From assembly GCF_004801295.1 (NCBI RefSeq), contig NZ_SSOC01000002.1:647443-711442 (forward strand): a stretch of 64,000 bases of DNA, written 5' to 3'. The position numbers were made by a program, and so were the translations under genes. Shown here piece after piece: positions 43,201 to 54,199 of the stretch; the first letter of the stretch is position 1, and each line of letters begins with the position of its first letter. This DNA comes from Pseudothauera nasutitermitis (lineage in GTDB: Bacteria; Pseudomonadota; Gammaproteobacteria; Burkholderiales; Rhodocyclaceae). Below the pieces are notes generated by a model. It had not been told where the DNA came from. It saw only the letters and a program-made list of their open reading frames with translations, and ran no database searches.

Positions 43201-45669
43201 TCAGAAGCTGTACTTCAGCGAGGCCATGAAGTTGCGCGGGGCGCCGTAAAGACCGTTTTCGCCGATACCGCTGAAATAACGCCGGTCCAGCGCATTGTTC
43301 AGGTTGAGGGAAACGGACAGACTCCGGTCGATCTGGTAGCGCGCCATCAGGCTGACCAGGGCGAGACTGCCTTGCCGGTAGTTGAAGCCGCTCCCGCTGG
43401 TAATGGCATTCTGCCAATGGAGGCCGCCGCCCAGCGTGAGTTTCTCCCATGCGCCGGGCAGGCGGTAGCTGGTGAACAGCTTCAGCGTCTGGCGGGGAAC
43501 GTAGGTGAGCACGCGTTGGCCGTCGCCATCTTCGGTGGTCGCATAGGCGTAACCCGCCGAAAGCTGCCAGCCCGGCGCCAGTTCACCGTTGAGCTCCAGT
43601 TCGACGCCTCGGGCGCGGGTGTTGCCCAGCAGGTCGTAGGTGAACGCGTCATTGTTCCAGACGGCCAGGTTGTCTACTTCGTTGCGGAACACCGACAGGC
43701 TGGCCGTCAGGCGGCCGCCGTGGAAGCCGGCCTTGACGCCCGCTTCATAGCTGACGCCTTCCTCGGGTTTCAGCGCCGTCGGGATGAACTCGCTGAGCCA
43801 GGAATCCTGCGGCCGGAAGATCTTGGTGTAGCTGGCATAGACCGACCAGGTGTCGTTCAGCGCATGCACGATGCCGGCATACGGGACGAAGGTGTTCTTG
43901 CGCTCGCGGGTGGAGAAGTCCCCCCACAGAACGCTGGTTTCGTCATGATCCCGCGCCCAGCGGGTGGTGCGCCCCCCGAGCAGCAGGCTGGTGTCATCCG
44001 TGAGCGTGAAGCGGGCATTCACGAAGGCACCGTAGTTGCGCTCTTCTCCACGGGAGCTGCCGGTTTTTGCAAACGTCGGAGCCGGTGCATTGGCCCACTC
44101 ATGGACGGTGGTCGCAACGGGATAGCCCGCATCCAGGGTGTAGGCCGGGCCGTGCGACCTGAGCTTCGACAGCGTGAGGCCGGCAATCAGCTCATGGTCG
44201 CGGCCGAACAGCGGAAACATGCCGGAAACGTAGGCATCGACGTTGTCCTGCTTGAGTTGGTGTTCCCAACGGTTCGGTCGAATCGTCACGCCTGCGCCGG
44301 TTGCCGGGTCGACCGTGCCGAGGAAGCTCGCGACCAGGCCATCGTAGTCATAGCGCGTATGGCTGTACTCCACCTTGCCGACCCATCCGGAACCGAAGCG
44401 GTGTTCCAGCGAGGCGAAGATGCCATCCATGTCGTGCTTGTAGTAGCGCCACTTCTGGCTGGTATTGCCCGAGCGCGACAGCGGGATGCGCTGGCCATTG
44501 CTGAAATAGAGCGGCCGGCTGATGATGGCGGAGTCGCTATCCTGCCGCAGATGGTTGAAGCCGACGGTGAGCAGCGTGTGCTCGCTCAGGTCGAACTCGC
44601 CGATGCCGTAGAGCGCGAGGCTCTCCTGTTTGAAGCGATCCACCCAGGCGCCCTGTTGCTTGTAGTCGCCGACCAGGCGCAGGCGTGCCGTGCCGCTCTC
44701 GTTCATGGCGCCGGATACGTCGGCCCCGGCGCCATAGCGGTCCCAGTTGCCGGCCTGCAGCGTGAGCGTGCGCCGCGTCTCGGCGGTTGGCCGCTTGCGG
44801 ATCAGGTTGACCGTGGCCGCCGGCGTGCCGAGGCCGTTCATGACCCCCGTGGCGCCGCGCACCACTTCCACGCGGTCGTAGGCGGCCGTATTGGCGAGGA
44901 AGGGACTCATGCTGGTGGAGGTCGGCACGCCGTCGATCTGGAAGTTGCCCAGGCTGGAGCCGCGCGCGTAGATGTTGGGGCTATCCTGCCCGATCGAGCT
45001 TTGCTGGACGGAGATGCCGGCCGTGGCGTTGAGCGCGTCGACCAGCGTGTCCAGCTTCTGGTCGTCCAGCCGCTGCCGGGTCAGCACGGTGACCGCCTGC
45101 GGGGTTTCCTGCGGAGACAGGTTCAGGCGGGTGGAACTGCTGGTGGACCAGGTGGTGTAGGAGCCGGTGCCTTCGGTGGTGGCGCCGAAGGCCTTGCCGG
45201 AAACCGCGATGGCGGGCAGCACCGCCTCGCGCTCCTGCTGCAGGGCGCGCAGCGCGTAACCGCCGTTGCCGCGCTCGAAGGCTTCCAGCCCGCTGCCGGC
45301 GAGCAGCGCAGCGAAGCCCTGCGCGATGGTGTAACGGCCGCGCAGCCCGGCGCTGTGGCGGCCGGCGGTCTGTTCCGGCTCGAACGACAGCGTGACGCCG
45401 GCCTCGCCGGCAAAGGCGGACAGCGTGGCGCCGAGCGGGCCGGCGGGGAGGTCGTAGTCGCGCAGAGCGGGCTGCGCGTCCTGCACGGCCGTGGAGGACT
45501 GCGACAACGCCGGCGGCACGGCCGCGAGCAGGCCGAGCGCCAGCAATACGGCCTGGGCGAGCGCGTTGGGAAGCACGGGCACGGACGGCGCGCGGGCGGC
45601 GCGGAGAGAGGATCTGGACACGGGCTGGGCTCCTGTTCGTGGGTCCATTGAGCGATGAATCCACTGCAT
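43201..45669 (-). CDS. FecA-like TonB-dependent receptor with N-terminal signalling (STN) domain
   Basis: An 822-residue outer-membrane transducer. After a signal segment (about residues 25-60) comes an STN domain (LRDYDLPAGPLGATLSAFAG to about 125). A plug follows with NLSPQETPQAVTVLTRQRLDD, IYARGSSLGNFQIDGVPTS and VEVVRGATGVMNGLGTPAATVN. The barrel ends in APRNFMASLKYSF. The STN domain relays ligand occupancy to FecR, so the receptor both imports a ferric siderophore and triggers its own expression. Start could also be 45648. It lies 100 bp downstream of fecR on the same strand. Confidence 0.92.
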   Translation of the reverse strand: MQWIHRSMDPRTGAQPVSRSSLRAARAPSVPVLPNALAQAVLLALGLLAAVPPALSQSSTAVQDAQPALRDYDLPAGPLGATLSAFAGEAGVTLSFEPEQTAGRHSAGLRGRYTIAQGFAALLAGSGLEAFERGNGGYALRALQQEREAVLPAIAVSGKAFGATTEGTGSYTTWSTSSSTRLNLSPQETPQAVTVLTRQRLDDQKLDTLVDALNATAGISVQQSSIGQDSPNIYARGSSLGNFQIDGVPTSTSMSPFLANTAAYDRVEVVRGATGVMNGLGTPAATVNLIRKRPTAETRRTLTLQAGNWDRYGAGADVSGAMNESGTARLRLVGDYKQQGAWVDRFKQESLALYGIGEFDLSEHTLLTVGFNHLRQDSDSAIISRPLYFSNGQRIPLSRSGNTSQKWRYYKHDMDGIFASLEHRFGSGWVGKVEYSHTRYDYDGLVASFLGTVDPATGAGVTIRPNRWEHQLKQDNVDAYVSGMFPLFGRDHELIAGLTLSKLRSHGPAYTLDAGYPVATTVHEWANAPAPTFAKTGSSRGEERNYGAFVNARFTLTDDTSLLLGGRTTRWARDHDETSVLWGDFSTRERKNTFVPYAGIVHALNDTWSVYASYTKIFRPQDSWLSEFIPTALKPEEGVSYEAGVKAGFHGGRLTASLSVFRNEVDNLAVWNNDAFTYDLLGNTRARGVELELNGELAPGWQLSAGYAYATTEDGDGQRVLTYVPRQTLKLFTSYRLPGAWEKLTLGGGLHWQNAITSGSGFNYRQGSLALVSLMARYQIDRSLSVSLNLNNALDRRYFSGIGENGLYGAPRNFMASLKYSF

Positions 45670-45769
45670 GCCGAGCGAGCCGGTGCAAAACGGCCAAACT
45701 TCCGGAAAAAAGAATCGGGTCACGCAAAACCGCCTGTATGGCCCAGCGCCCGCAGCGGCCCGGAACCCG

Positions 45770-46741
45770 TCACACGGCGGGCAGCACGCTGACCCAGTAG
45801 CGCGTGCGGCGCTGCACGCGCACCGGCAAGGTGGCGGCCACGCTGTCGAGGACGTGATCGGTATCAGCCAGCTGGAAAGCGCCGGAGATGCGCAGGCCGG
45901 CCACTTCCGGCGCGCAGCGCAGGATGCCGGGGCGGTGGCGCGCCAGTTCGGCGAGGAAGGCATCCAGCCGCATGTCGTCGGCGTACAGCACGCCGCGCGC
46001 CCAGCCGGCCTCGGCCAGTTCGCCGCGATGTGCGGCGGGCTCGGACACGCCGGCGGCGTCCAGCAGCACCCGCTCCCCGGCCTGCACGATGCGCGCGCCC
46101 GTGCCGGCGGCCGGCGTCGCTTCGACGCGGCCGTCGAAGACGCTCAGGCGGGTGGCGCTTTCCTGTTCATGCACGGCGAAGCGGGTGCCCAGCGCGCGCA
46201 TGCGCCCATGTGTGCTGCGCACGATGAAGGGGCGTGCCGCAGGCGCCGGGTCGGGCGCCGTCTGCACCAGGATTTCCCCATGCCGCAGCAACACCAGGCG
46301 TTGCATATCGTCGTAGCGCACTTCCACCGCGCTGCCGCTGTTGAGTTGGACGCGGGTGCCGTCGGCCAAGGTGATTTCACGGCGTTCGCCGGCCGCGGTG
46401 TGGAATTCCACCAGGCCGGGACGGTGCTGCCAGGCCAGCCAGCCGCTGCCCCCCAGCATCGCGAACAGGCCAACAGAACGCAGCACCGTGCGCCGCCCCT
46501 TGTTGCGCGGCGCTTCGGCGCGCGTCAGCACCGGCACACCCAGTTCGGCCGGCACCAGGCCGAAACGCGCCTTCAGCCGCTCGGCCCGCTGCCAGGCCCG
46601 TTCGTGCGCGGGATCGGCCTCGCGCCAATGCCGGCAGGCTTCCGTATCCTGCGCGCTGGCGGAACCGGAATGCAGCCACGCCAGCCACTGCGCGGCCTGG
46701 CGGATCACCGCGGGATCGAGCGGAGAATCGGGGGCTGCCAT
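45770..46741 (-). CDS. fecR: FecR-family anti-sigma/sigma regulator
   Basis: A 323-residue inner-membrane regulator. The cytoplasmic N-terminal part has AAQWLAWLHSGSASAQDTEACRHWREADPAHERAWQ, which binds the sigma factor. One membrane segment is near 90-105 (VLRSVGLFAMLGGSGWLAW). The periplasmic FecR domain has TAAGERREITLADGTRVQLNSGSAVEV and THGRMRALGTRFAV. It receives the signal from the STN domain of the downstream receptor. Nine bp separate it from fecI. Confidence 0.93.
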   Translation of the reverse strand: MAAPDSPLDPAVIRQAAQWLAWLHSGSASAQDTEACRHWREADPAHERAWQRAERLKARFGLVPAELGVPVLTRAEAPRNKGRRTVLRSVGLFAMLGGSGWLAWQHRPGLVEFHTAAGERREITLADGTRVQLNSGSAVEVRYDDMQRLVLLRHGEILVQTAPDPAPAARPFIVRSTHGRMRALGTRFAVHEQESATRLSVFDGRVEATPAAGTGARIVQAGERVLLDAAGVSEPAAHRGELAEAGWARGVLYADDMRLDAFLAELARHRPGILRCAPEVAGLRISGAFQLADTDHVLDSVAATLPVRVQRRTRYWVSVLPAV

Positions 46742-46750
46742 GGCGCGGAC

Positions 46751-47272
46751 TCAATCGTCCATCAGGGTGAGCACCGCTTCGAAGCTCTGCGTCATGTAGC
46801 GCTGCACGCTGCGCACGCCGATGTCCAGGCGTTCGGCGATCTGCGCGTAGCTCAGCCCTTCCATCTGCGAGAGCACGAACACGCCGCGCGCCTTGGGCGG
46901 CAGGCGGCTCAGCAGGGCATCGAGCTCGTGCAGGGTCTGCAGCGCGATCAGCCGGGTTTCCTCGCAGGGCACCAGGGCTTCGGGCAGCTCCCGCAGCGTA
47001 TCGAGCCAGGCGCGTTCGAGCGCCTGGCGGCGATGGTGGTCGTTGAGCACGCCCCTGGCGATGGTCACCAGATAGGCGCGCGGCTCGCGCACCGTCTCCA
47101 GCACCTGCGGCTTGACCAGGATGCGGGTGAACACGTCATGGACGAGGTCCGCCACCGTGTCCGTGTCGCGCAGACGGCGGCGCAGCCACGCGCGCAGGCT
47201 GTCGTGGTTGGCACGGTAAAGGTCTTCGACGGATACGGCGGGCGTCTGCGGCGGTGACGGACTGGCGGGCAT
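46751..47272 (-). CDS. fecI: FecI-type ECF sigma factor
   Basis: A 173-residue iron-starvation sigma factor. Region 2 reads LYRANHDSLRAWLRRRLRDTDTVADLVHDVFTRIL, and region 4 includes LSRLPPKARGVFVLSQMEGLSYAQIAERLDIGVRSVQRYM. It directs RNA polymerase to the receptor gene after release by FecR. A Fur box lies 27-45 bp upstream of the ATG, so its synthesis should be iron-repressed. Gene order sigma, anti-sigma, receptor is the classical one. Confidence 0.94.
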   Translation of the reverse strand: MPASPSPPQTPAVSVEDLYRANHDSLRAWLRRRLRDTDTVADLVHDVFTRILVKPQVLETVREPRAYLVTIARGVLNDHHRRQALERAWLDTLRELPEALVPCEETRLIALQTLHELDALLSRLPPKARGVFVLSQMEGLSYAQIAERLDIGVRSVQRYMTQSFEAVLTLMDD

Positions 47273-47298
47273 GCGAAGCTTCGGTGATTCGAGATGTT

Positions 47299-47317
47299 GA
47301 GAATGATAACAATACTC
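47299..47317. promoter_or_regulatory. Fur box upstream of fecI
   Basis: GAGAATGATAACAATACTC matches the 19-bp Fur consensus GATAATGATAATCATTATC at 14 positions. It lies just upstream of the fecI ATG (47272), in a short AT-rich island of an otherwise GC-rich region. Confidence 0.75.
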
Positions 47318-47365
47318 AAATCAACAACGCTATCCAAGACCGACCCAGGAGGAAGGCGGCTCCCG

Positions 47366-47455
47366 CCTAGGGCGTGTTCCCACTATCCCCGGCGGTCGCG
47401 CCACCGCCCAATCGGGCGCATCTCGGCGTTGCGGATAGTGGGAACACGCCCTAGG
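47366..47455. repeat. 90-bp element with perfect 23-bp terminal inverted repeats
   Basis: The outer 23 bp at 47366-47388 (beginning CCTAGGGCGTGTTCCCAC) recur as exact reverse complement at 47433-47455. A 44-bp GC-rich centre with its own small hairpin (GCCC-AAT-CGGGC) lies between. The right arm contains the TAG stop codon of the neighbouring amidohydrolase. It may be a MITE or REP-like element, and can act as a terminator between the amidohydrolase operon and the fecI promoter. Confidence 0.8.
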
Positions 47456-48719
47456 GCACCACCCCCGCCCGCTCCAGCATCGCATGCAGCAGCACGTTCG
47501 CCCCCGCTTCCAGGTGCGCCGGGTCGGCATCCTCGATCTCGTTGTGCGAGATGCCGTCCTTGCACGGCACGAAGATCATCGCGGTCGGCGCGGTGCGCGC
47601 GACGTACACCGCATCGTGGCCGGCACCGCTGACGATGTCCAGACAAGCGTTGCCGGAACGCCGGGCGCCCAGGCGGATGGCATCGACCAGCAACGGATCG
47701 AAGGCGACGGGTTCGAAATACACCACCTGCTCGAGCGCCACGCCCACTGGGAAATCGCGTTGCAGTTCGGCGGCCGCCTGGCGCAGCGCAGCGTCCATGG
47801 CGAGCAGGCCGGCGTCGTCGCCATGGCGGAAGTCGACGGTGAATTCCACCCGGCCGGGGATGACGTTGCGCGAGTTCGGATGCACATGCACGCAGCCCAC
47901 CGTGCCGCGCCCGTTGGGCTGGTGTGCGAGGGCGATGTCCACCACCTTCTGCATCAGGTGGGTGGCAGCGAACAGCGCGTCCTTGCGCAGGTGCATGGGC
48001 GTGGGGCCGGCATGGGCTTCCATGCCGCTGACCGTTACGTCGTACCAGCGCTGGCCGAGCGCGCCGGTGACCGCGCCGATGACGATGCCGGCATCTTCCA
48101 GCACCGGGCCCTGCTCGATGTGCGCTTCGAAGTAGGCGCCGAAGCGCGGCGCGCCGGCGGCCACCGAGGCCGGCGCGGGGCCGGCGTAGCCGATGGCGGC
48201 GAGCGCCTCGCGCACGCTGACGCCGTCGTGGTCGGCGCGCGACAGGGCGTAGTCCAGCGTGAAGTCATCGCAATACACGCCGGAACCCATCATCACCGGC
48301 ACGAAGCGCGAGCCTTCCTCGTTGGTCCATACGCACACCTCGATGGGCGCCTCGGTGCGCACGCCGTGCCGGTTGAGAGTGCGCAGCACTTCCAGCCCGG
48401 CCATCACGCCGTAGTTGCCGTCGAACTTGCCGCCGGTGGGCTGGGTGTCGATGTGGCTGCCGGTGGCGATGGCCGGCAGGTCGTCGCGCGCGCCGGGGCG
48501 GCGGGCGAAGATGTTGCCGATGCCATCGACGCGGATCGTGCAGCCTTCGGCGCGGCACCATTGCGCGAACAGGTCGCGCGCCTGGCCGTCCAGGTCGGTG
48601 AGCGCCAGGCGCGCCACGCCGCCCTTGTCGGTGGCGCCGATGCGCGCCAGGTCCATCAACGATTGCCACAGGCGGGCGCCATCGACGGCCAGTGCGGTGG
48701 CGGACAAGCGGTCGTTCAT
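47451..48719 (-). CDS. M20-family N-carbamoyl-amino-acid / beta-ureidopropionase-type hydrolase
   Basis: A 422-residue zinc-dependent hydrolase of the HyuC/AllC group. Metal ligands are visible: His and Asp in ATGSHIDTQPTGGKFDGNYG, Glu in WTNEEGSRF, His in AHIEQGP, and a late His in ISHNEIEDA. Family members cleave N-carbamoyl-beta-alanine, N-carbamoyl-L-amino acids or allantoate. The genes upstream (mmsA and a beta-alanine-pyruvate aminotransferase) favour beta-ureidopropionase. The start at 48719 is chosen for CGGAG upstream; 48737 is the alternative. The TAG stop lies within the 90-bp inverted-repeat element. Confidence 0.88.
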   Translation of the reverse strand: MNDRLSATALAVDGARLWQSLMDLARIGATDKGGVARLALTDLDGQARDLFAQWCRAEGCTIRVDGIGNIFARRPGARDDLPAIATGSHIDTQPTGGKFDGNYGVMAGLEVLRTLNRHGVRTEAPIEVCVWTNEEGSRFVPVMMGSGVYCDDFTLDYALSRADHDGVSVREALAAIGYAGPAPASVAAGAPRFGAYFEAHIEQGPVLEDAGIVIGAVTGALGQRWYDVTVSGMEAHAGPTPMHLRKDALFAATHLMQKVVDIALAHQPNGRGTVGCVHVHPNSRNVIPGRVEFTVDFRHGDDAGLLAMDAALRQAAAELQRDFPVGVALEQVVYFEPVAFDPLLVDAIRLGARRSGNACLDIVSGAGHDAVYVARTAPTAMIFVPCKDGISHNEIEDADPAHLEAGANVLLHAMLERAGVVP

Positions 48720-48733
48720 CACGGGGCTCCGGT

Positions 48734-50239
<1,506 letters not shown>

Positions 50240-50273
50240 GGTTGTCGTTCGTTGAATGGGGTTGGGGAAAGGC

Positions 50274-51581
50274 TCAAGCCACCTTGCCGAGCGCCTCGCG
50301 CACGGTGTCGAAGATGCGCGCCAGTTCATCCGGGGTGGAATCCAGGAAAGGCGAGAACTGCAGGATGTCGCCGCCGTTGCGGATCACCACGCCGGCCTCG
50401 AAGCACTTCAGGAAGACTTCCAGGCCGCGCGCGCCCGGCGCGCCCGGGCAGGGTTCGAGTTCGATGCCGCCCATCAGCCCGAAGTTGCGCACGTCGATGA
50501 CGTGGGGCGCGCCCTTGAGGGCGTGGATGGCCTCTTCGAACACCGGTTCCAGCGCGCGGGCGCGGGCGAAGATGTCTTCCTCACGATACACCTGCAAGGT
50601 CGCCAGCCCGGCGGCGGCGGCCACCGGGTGGCCGGAATAGGTGTAGCCGTGGAACAGTTCAACGGCGTTGTCCGGGCCCTGCATCAGCGCCTGGTAGATC
50701 TTTTCGCTGACGATCACCGCGCCCATCGGAATCACCCCGTTGGTAAGGCCCTTGGCCGTGGTGATGAGGTCCGGCGTGACGCCGAAGCGCTCGGCGGCGA
50801 ACGGCGCGCCGACGCGGCCGAAGGCGGTGATGACCTCGTCGAAGATCAGCAGGATGCCGTACCTGTCGCAAATCTCGCGCAGGCGCTGCAGGTAGCCCAC
50901 CGGCGGCACCAGGATGCCGGTGGAGCCGGCCACCGGCTCGACGATCACCGCAGCGATGTTGGAGGCGTCGTGCAGCGCGGCCAGGCGCTCCAGATCGTCG
51001 GCCAGTTCCGCGCCCCAGGCCGGCTGCCCGCGGCTGTAGGCCATGTCGGCGCGGCTGTAGGTGTGGCGGAGGTGGTCGGTGCCGGGCAGCAGCGTGGCGC
51101 TGAACACCTTGCGGTTGCCGGGGATGCCGCCCACCGACATGCCGCCGAAGTTCACCCCGTGGTAGCCGCGCTCGCGGCCGATCAGCCGGGTGCGCTGCCC
51201 CTCGCCGCGCGCGCGATGGTAGGCCAGGGCGATCTTCAGCGCGGTATCGGCCGATTCCGAACCGGAGTTGGTGAAGAACACCCGCTCCAGCCCGGCCGGC
51301 GCCAGCGCGGCCACCTCGCTGGCCAGCGCCACCGCGCGGTCGTTGGCGACCTGGAAGGCCATGCCGTAGTCCAGCGTGCCGACCTGCTCGCGCACGGCCT
51401 CGACGATGCGCGGGTGGCAGTGCCCCAGGCCGGAGGACCACAGGCCGGAAAAGCCGTCGAGCAGCTGGCGGCCGTCGTCGGTGGTGTAGTAATGCCCGCG
51501 CGCGCCGGTGATCACCCGGGGGGTCTTCCAGAAGGCGCGGTTGGCGGTGAAGGGCAGCCAGTAGGCTTGTTCGTTGTTCAT
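50274..51581 (-). CDS. Class III aminotransferase, probable beta-alanine-pyruvate aminotransferase
   Basis: A 435-residue PLP enzyme. The start [27 protein letters not shown] closely follows the PFTANR signature of omega-amino acid:pyruvate transaminases. [47 protein letters not shown] and the PLP lysine in [16 protein letters not shown] are present. It would transfer the amino group of beta-alanine to pyruvate. First gene of the minus-strand catabolic operon, divergent from the GntR regulator. The start at 51581 follows ACGGATGCCC; 51590 is the alternative. Confidence 0.9.
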   Translation of the reverse strand: MNNEQAYWLPFTANRAFWKTPRVITGARGHYYTTDDGRQLLDGFSGLWSSGLGHCHPRIVEAVREQVGTLDYGMAFQVANDRAVALASEVAALAPAGLERVFFTNSGSESADTALKIALAYHRARGEGQRTRLIGRERGYHGVNFGGMSVGGIPGNRKVFSATLLPGTDHLRHTYSRADMAYSRGQPAWGAELADDLERLAALHDASNIAAVIVEPVAGSTGILVPPVGYLQRLREICDRYGILLIFDEVITAFGRVGAPFAAERFGVTPDLITTAKGLTNGVIPMGAVIVSEKIYQALMQGPDNAVELFHGYTYSGHPVAAAAGLATLQVYREEDIFARARALEPVFEEAIHALKGAPHVIDVRNFGLMGGIELEPCPGAPGARGLEVFLKCFEAGVVIRNGGDILQFSPFLDSTPDELARIFDTVREALGKVA

Positions 51582-51628
51582 GGCGGGCATCCGTCGGGGG
51601 AGTGGCGATGATGTGGATGCTAGCGAGG

Positions 51629-51683
51629 GTTTCAGATGCAGAAAATAATGGAAATCGACAGCGAAGTTTCAGCTGGATGAAAC
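51629..51683. promoter_or_regulatory. Repeated GTTTCAG motif and palindrome in the aminotransferase/GntR divergent region
   Basis: GTTTCAG occurs at 51629-51635 and 51666-51672, 37 bp apart. The second begins the perfect inverted repeat GTTTCA-GCTGGA-TGAAAC (51666-51683), while the first has an imperfect partner (GTTTC-AGATGCA-GAAA). These are candidate binding sites for the divergently encoded GntR regulator. Confidence 0.45.
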
Positions 51684-51799
51684 CATCGCGCGGCTTGCCC
51701 TGCATTCCGCCCGCCGCGCGCGGCGCCGGCCCCGCCGCTGTTTACGCCGCCGCCGCTCCCGACGAAAATGCCGGTTGCTCCCCACGCGACGCATTCGCC

Positions 51800-52537
51800 A
51801 TGTCCGCCACCCGAACGGCCCGCAAGCCGGCCGCACCGAAAGCCCCCGAAGCCCGTCCGCCGCTCGACAACCAGCGCATCTACGATCTGGTGTTCGACGC
51901 CATCGCGCACCGCAAGCTGCCGCCCGGCACCAAGCTGTCGGAAGAGCGCCTGTGCCGCGTGTTCGGGGTCAGCCGCACGCGCCTGCGCGAGGTGTTCTGC
52001 CGCCTCGCGCAGGACCGCATCATCACCCTCAAGCCCAACCACGGCGCGTATGTGACCAGCCCGAGCGCACGGGACACGGCCGAGGTGTTCGCCGCGCGGC
52101 GCGCCATCGAGACGGCGGTGGTCGAACAGCTCGCGCGCGGGCTCGCGCCGGATGCGGCGGCCCGCCTCGACAAGCACCTCAAGCAGGAAAGCCGCGCGCG
52201 CACTGAGCACGACCACGAGGCGCTCACCCGCCTCACCGGCGACTTCCACCTGCTACTCGCCGAACTCACCGGCAACAGCCTGTTCTACGACATCACCCGC
52301 CGCCTGGTGGCGCTCAGCAGCCTGATCATCGCGCTGTACGACTCGGCCGACGCCAAGGCCTGCATGGACCACGAGCACCACGACATCGTCCAGCGCATCC
52401 GCGCCGGCGACGCGGACGGCGCGCGCGACCGCCTGATGCGCCACCTGCGCCACGTCGAGCAGTCGCTCAGGCTGGACGACGACGAGGGCGAACGCTTCGA
52501 CATCGAATCGGTGTTCGAGGCCCTGCTGCGCGTCTGA
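51800..52537 (+). CDS. GntR-family transcriptional regulator (FCD domain)
   Basis: A 245-residue regulator. The N-terminal winged helix has IYDLVFDAIAHRKLPPGTKLSEERLCRVFGVSRTRLREVFCRLAQDRI. The C-terminal FCD ligand domain carries the metal/ligand residues in LTGDFHLLLAEL and MDHEHHDIVQRI. It is divergent from the beta-alanine operon and is its likely repressor; the ligand could be a pathway intermediate. The start at 51800 precedes MSATRTARKP; the open frame further upstream is promoter DNA. Confidence 0.9.
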   Translation: MSATRTARKPAAPKAPEARPPLDNQRIYDLVFDAIAHRKLPPGTKLSEERLCRVFGVSRTRLREVFCRLAQDRIITLKPNHGAYVTSPSARDTAEVFAARRAIETAVVEQLARGLAPDAAARLDKHLKQESRARTEHDHEALTRLTGDFHLLLAELTGNSLFYDITRRLVALSSLIIALYDSADAKACMDHEHHDIVQRIRAGDADGARDRLMRHLRHVEQSLRLDDDEGERFDIESVFEALLRV

Positions 52538-52555
52538 GCCCGCTCTGCCGCAGCG

Positions 52556-53047
52556 TCAATCCCCGTCCGCCGACAGGTCCAGCGCGGTGTCGAACTTGTT
52601 GCGGAAGCGCGAGACCATCGTGCGGAACTTGCGCAGATTGCCGTCCGCGTACAGCACGCGGTCGCAGAAGCGGTCGTAGGCATCCATGTCCGGCACCACC
52701 ACGATCAGCACGAAGTCGGTCTCGCCGGTGACCTGGTAGCACTGCTTCACTTCCGTGGCCGCCTGCACGCGCAGCAGGAACTGCTGGTACAGGTCCTTGC
52801 GGTCGCGTTCCATGGTCACTTCCACCACCACATGCAGCCACTGGCCGAGCCTCTCGGGCGCCAGCAGCGCCACCCTGCGCGCGATCACCCCGCGCTCGAC
52901 GAGGCGGCGCACGCGCTTCAGGCAGGCCGGCGGCGACAGGCCCACGCGGTCGGCCAGCGCGGCGTTGGTGAGCGCCGCGTCGCGCTGCAGTTCGGCGAGC
53001 AGGCGACGGTCCAGACGGTCGAGTGCGACGGAGGTTTCGCCGGCCAT
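52556..53047 (-). CDS. Lrp/AsnC-family transcriptional regulator
   Basis: A 163-residue regulator. The helix-turn-helix is LDRLDRRLLAELQRDAALTNAALADRVGLSPPACLKRVRRLVERG. A C-terminal RAM/AsnC ligand domain follows (VKQCYQVTGETDFVLIVVVPDMDAYDRF). GAAGGGA lies before ATG 53047; ATG 53053 is two codons upstream. It converges with the GntR gene and is divergent from the GATE-family gene across an AT-rich spacer (53050-53140) suited to Lrp-type wrapping. Confidence 0.92.
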   Translation of the reverse strand: MAGETSVALDRLDRRLLAELQRDAALTNAALADRVGLSPPACLKRVRRLVERGVIARRVALLAPERLGQWLHVVVEVTMERDRKDLYQQFLLRVQAATEVKQCYQVTGETDFVLIVVVPDMDAYDRFCDRVLYADGNLRKFRTMVSRFRNKFDTALDLSADGD

Positions 53048-53197
53048 GCGCATTCCCTTCAGGAAATAAAATGAATTCTACGGAGCAATAAAGAAATTTT
53101 CAGAAAAGCATGAGAGGCAATCCGAGAAACTATTTTTACCCCACCCGCTAGAATTTCCCCCGTTCCGCCGTCGCGGATCATCTCAACAGACCCTAGC

Positions 53198-54157
53198 ATG
53201 CCGCCGATGCCTCCACGACTCCAGCAACCCATCCACGCACTGCGCGACTTCCTGCTCGATGCCGGCAGGGTGTATCTGACCCTGCTGCGCGTGATGGTGC
53301 CCGCACTGATCGCCGTGAAGGCGCTCGACCTGTTCGGCGCCACGGTCTGGCTGGCCTGGCTGCTCTCGCCGCTGATGCGTCTGGTCGGCCTGCCCGACGA
53401 GATGGGCATCGTCTGGGCGGCGGCGATGCTCACCAACATCTACACTGCGCTGGCCGTGTATGCCGACATCGGCCCGGGCACGCCGCTCAGCGTGGCGCAG
53501 GTGAGCGTGCTGGGCACCATGATCCTGCTCGCCCATTCGCTGCCGGTGGAAGGCGCGGTGGCACGCGCGGCCGGTGTGCGCTGGGGCGCCACGCTGGCCT
53601 TGCGCATCGGCGGCGCACTGGTGCTCGGCGCCCTGCTCCATCTCGTCTACGCCGCCGCCGGCATCCTGCAGGAACCCGCGCGCATGCTCTGGCAGCCGCC
53701 CGCCGCCGACCCCACGCTGGCCGGCTGGGCGCTCGACCAGTTGCACGTGCTGGTCATGGTGTTCTTCATCATCGCCGCGCTGATGGCCATGCTGCGCCTG
53801 TTGCGCCTGCTCGGCATCGAACGCCTGATGCACTGGCTGCTGACGCCCCTGCTGAAGTTCATCGGCGTCGGCCGCGAGGCCGCCAACGTGACCATCATCG
53901 GCGCCACGCTGGGCATCAGCTTCGGCGCCGGACTGCTGATCCGCGAGGCACGCGGCGGGCATCTGAGCGCCCGCGACATCTTCCTCACCCTCGCCTTCCT
54001 GGGCCTGTGCCACAGCGTCATCGAGGACACCCTGCTGATCCTGCTGCTGGGCGCCGATCTCTCGGCGATCCTGTGGGCGCGGCTGGCCTTCGCGCTGCTG
54101 GTGACCGCCGCGCTGGCCCGCCTGCCCGGCCTCGCGCCGGCTCCGCGCGACGCCTGA
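53198..54157 (+). CDS. Nucleoside recognition (GATE) domain membrane protein
   Basis: A 319-residue membrane protein with about eight hydrophobic segments and two GATE-like halves. The first begins VYLTLLRVMVPALIAVKALDLFG; the second has ANVTIIGATLGISFGAGLLIREARGG with FLGLCHSVIEDTLLILLLGAD. GATE proteins are seen in nucleoside, iron and spore-related transporters, and many are of unknown substrate. Because it is beside pyrimidine/beta-alanine catabolism it may move a nucleobase-related compound, but this is inference only. Confidence 0.75.
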   Translation: MPPMPPRLQQPIHALRDFLLDAGRVYLTLLRVMVPALIAVKALDLFGATVWLAWLLSPLMRLVGLPDEMGIVWAAAMLTNIYTALAVYADIGPGTPLSVAQVSVLGTMILLAHSLPVEGAVARAAGVRWGATLALRIGGALVLGALLHLVYAAAGILQEPARMLWQPPAADPTLAGWALDQLHVLVMVFFIIAALMAMLRLLRLLGIERLMHWLLTPLLKFIGVGREAANVTIIGATLGISFGAGLLIREARGGHLSARDIFLTLAFLGLCHSVIEDTLLILLLGADLSAILWARLAFALLVTAALARLPGLAPAPRDA

Positions 54158-54199
54158 TCGCCGGCCCGCCACGGCGGGCGGCCTGCGCGGGACAGCGTG

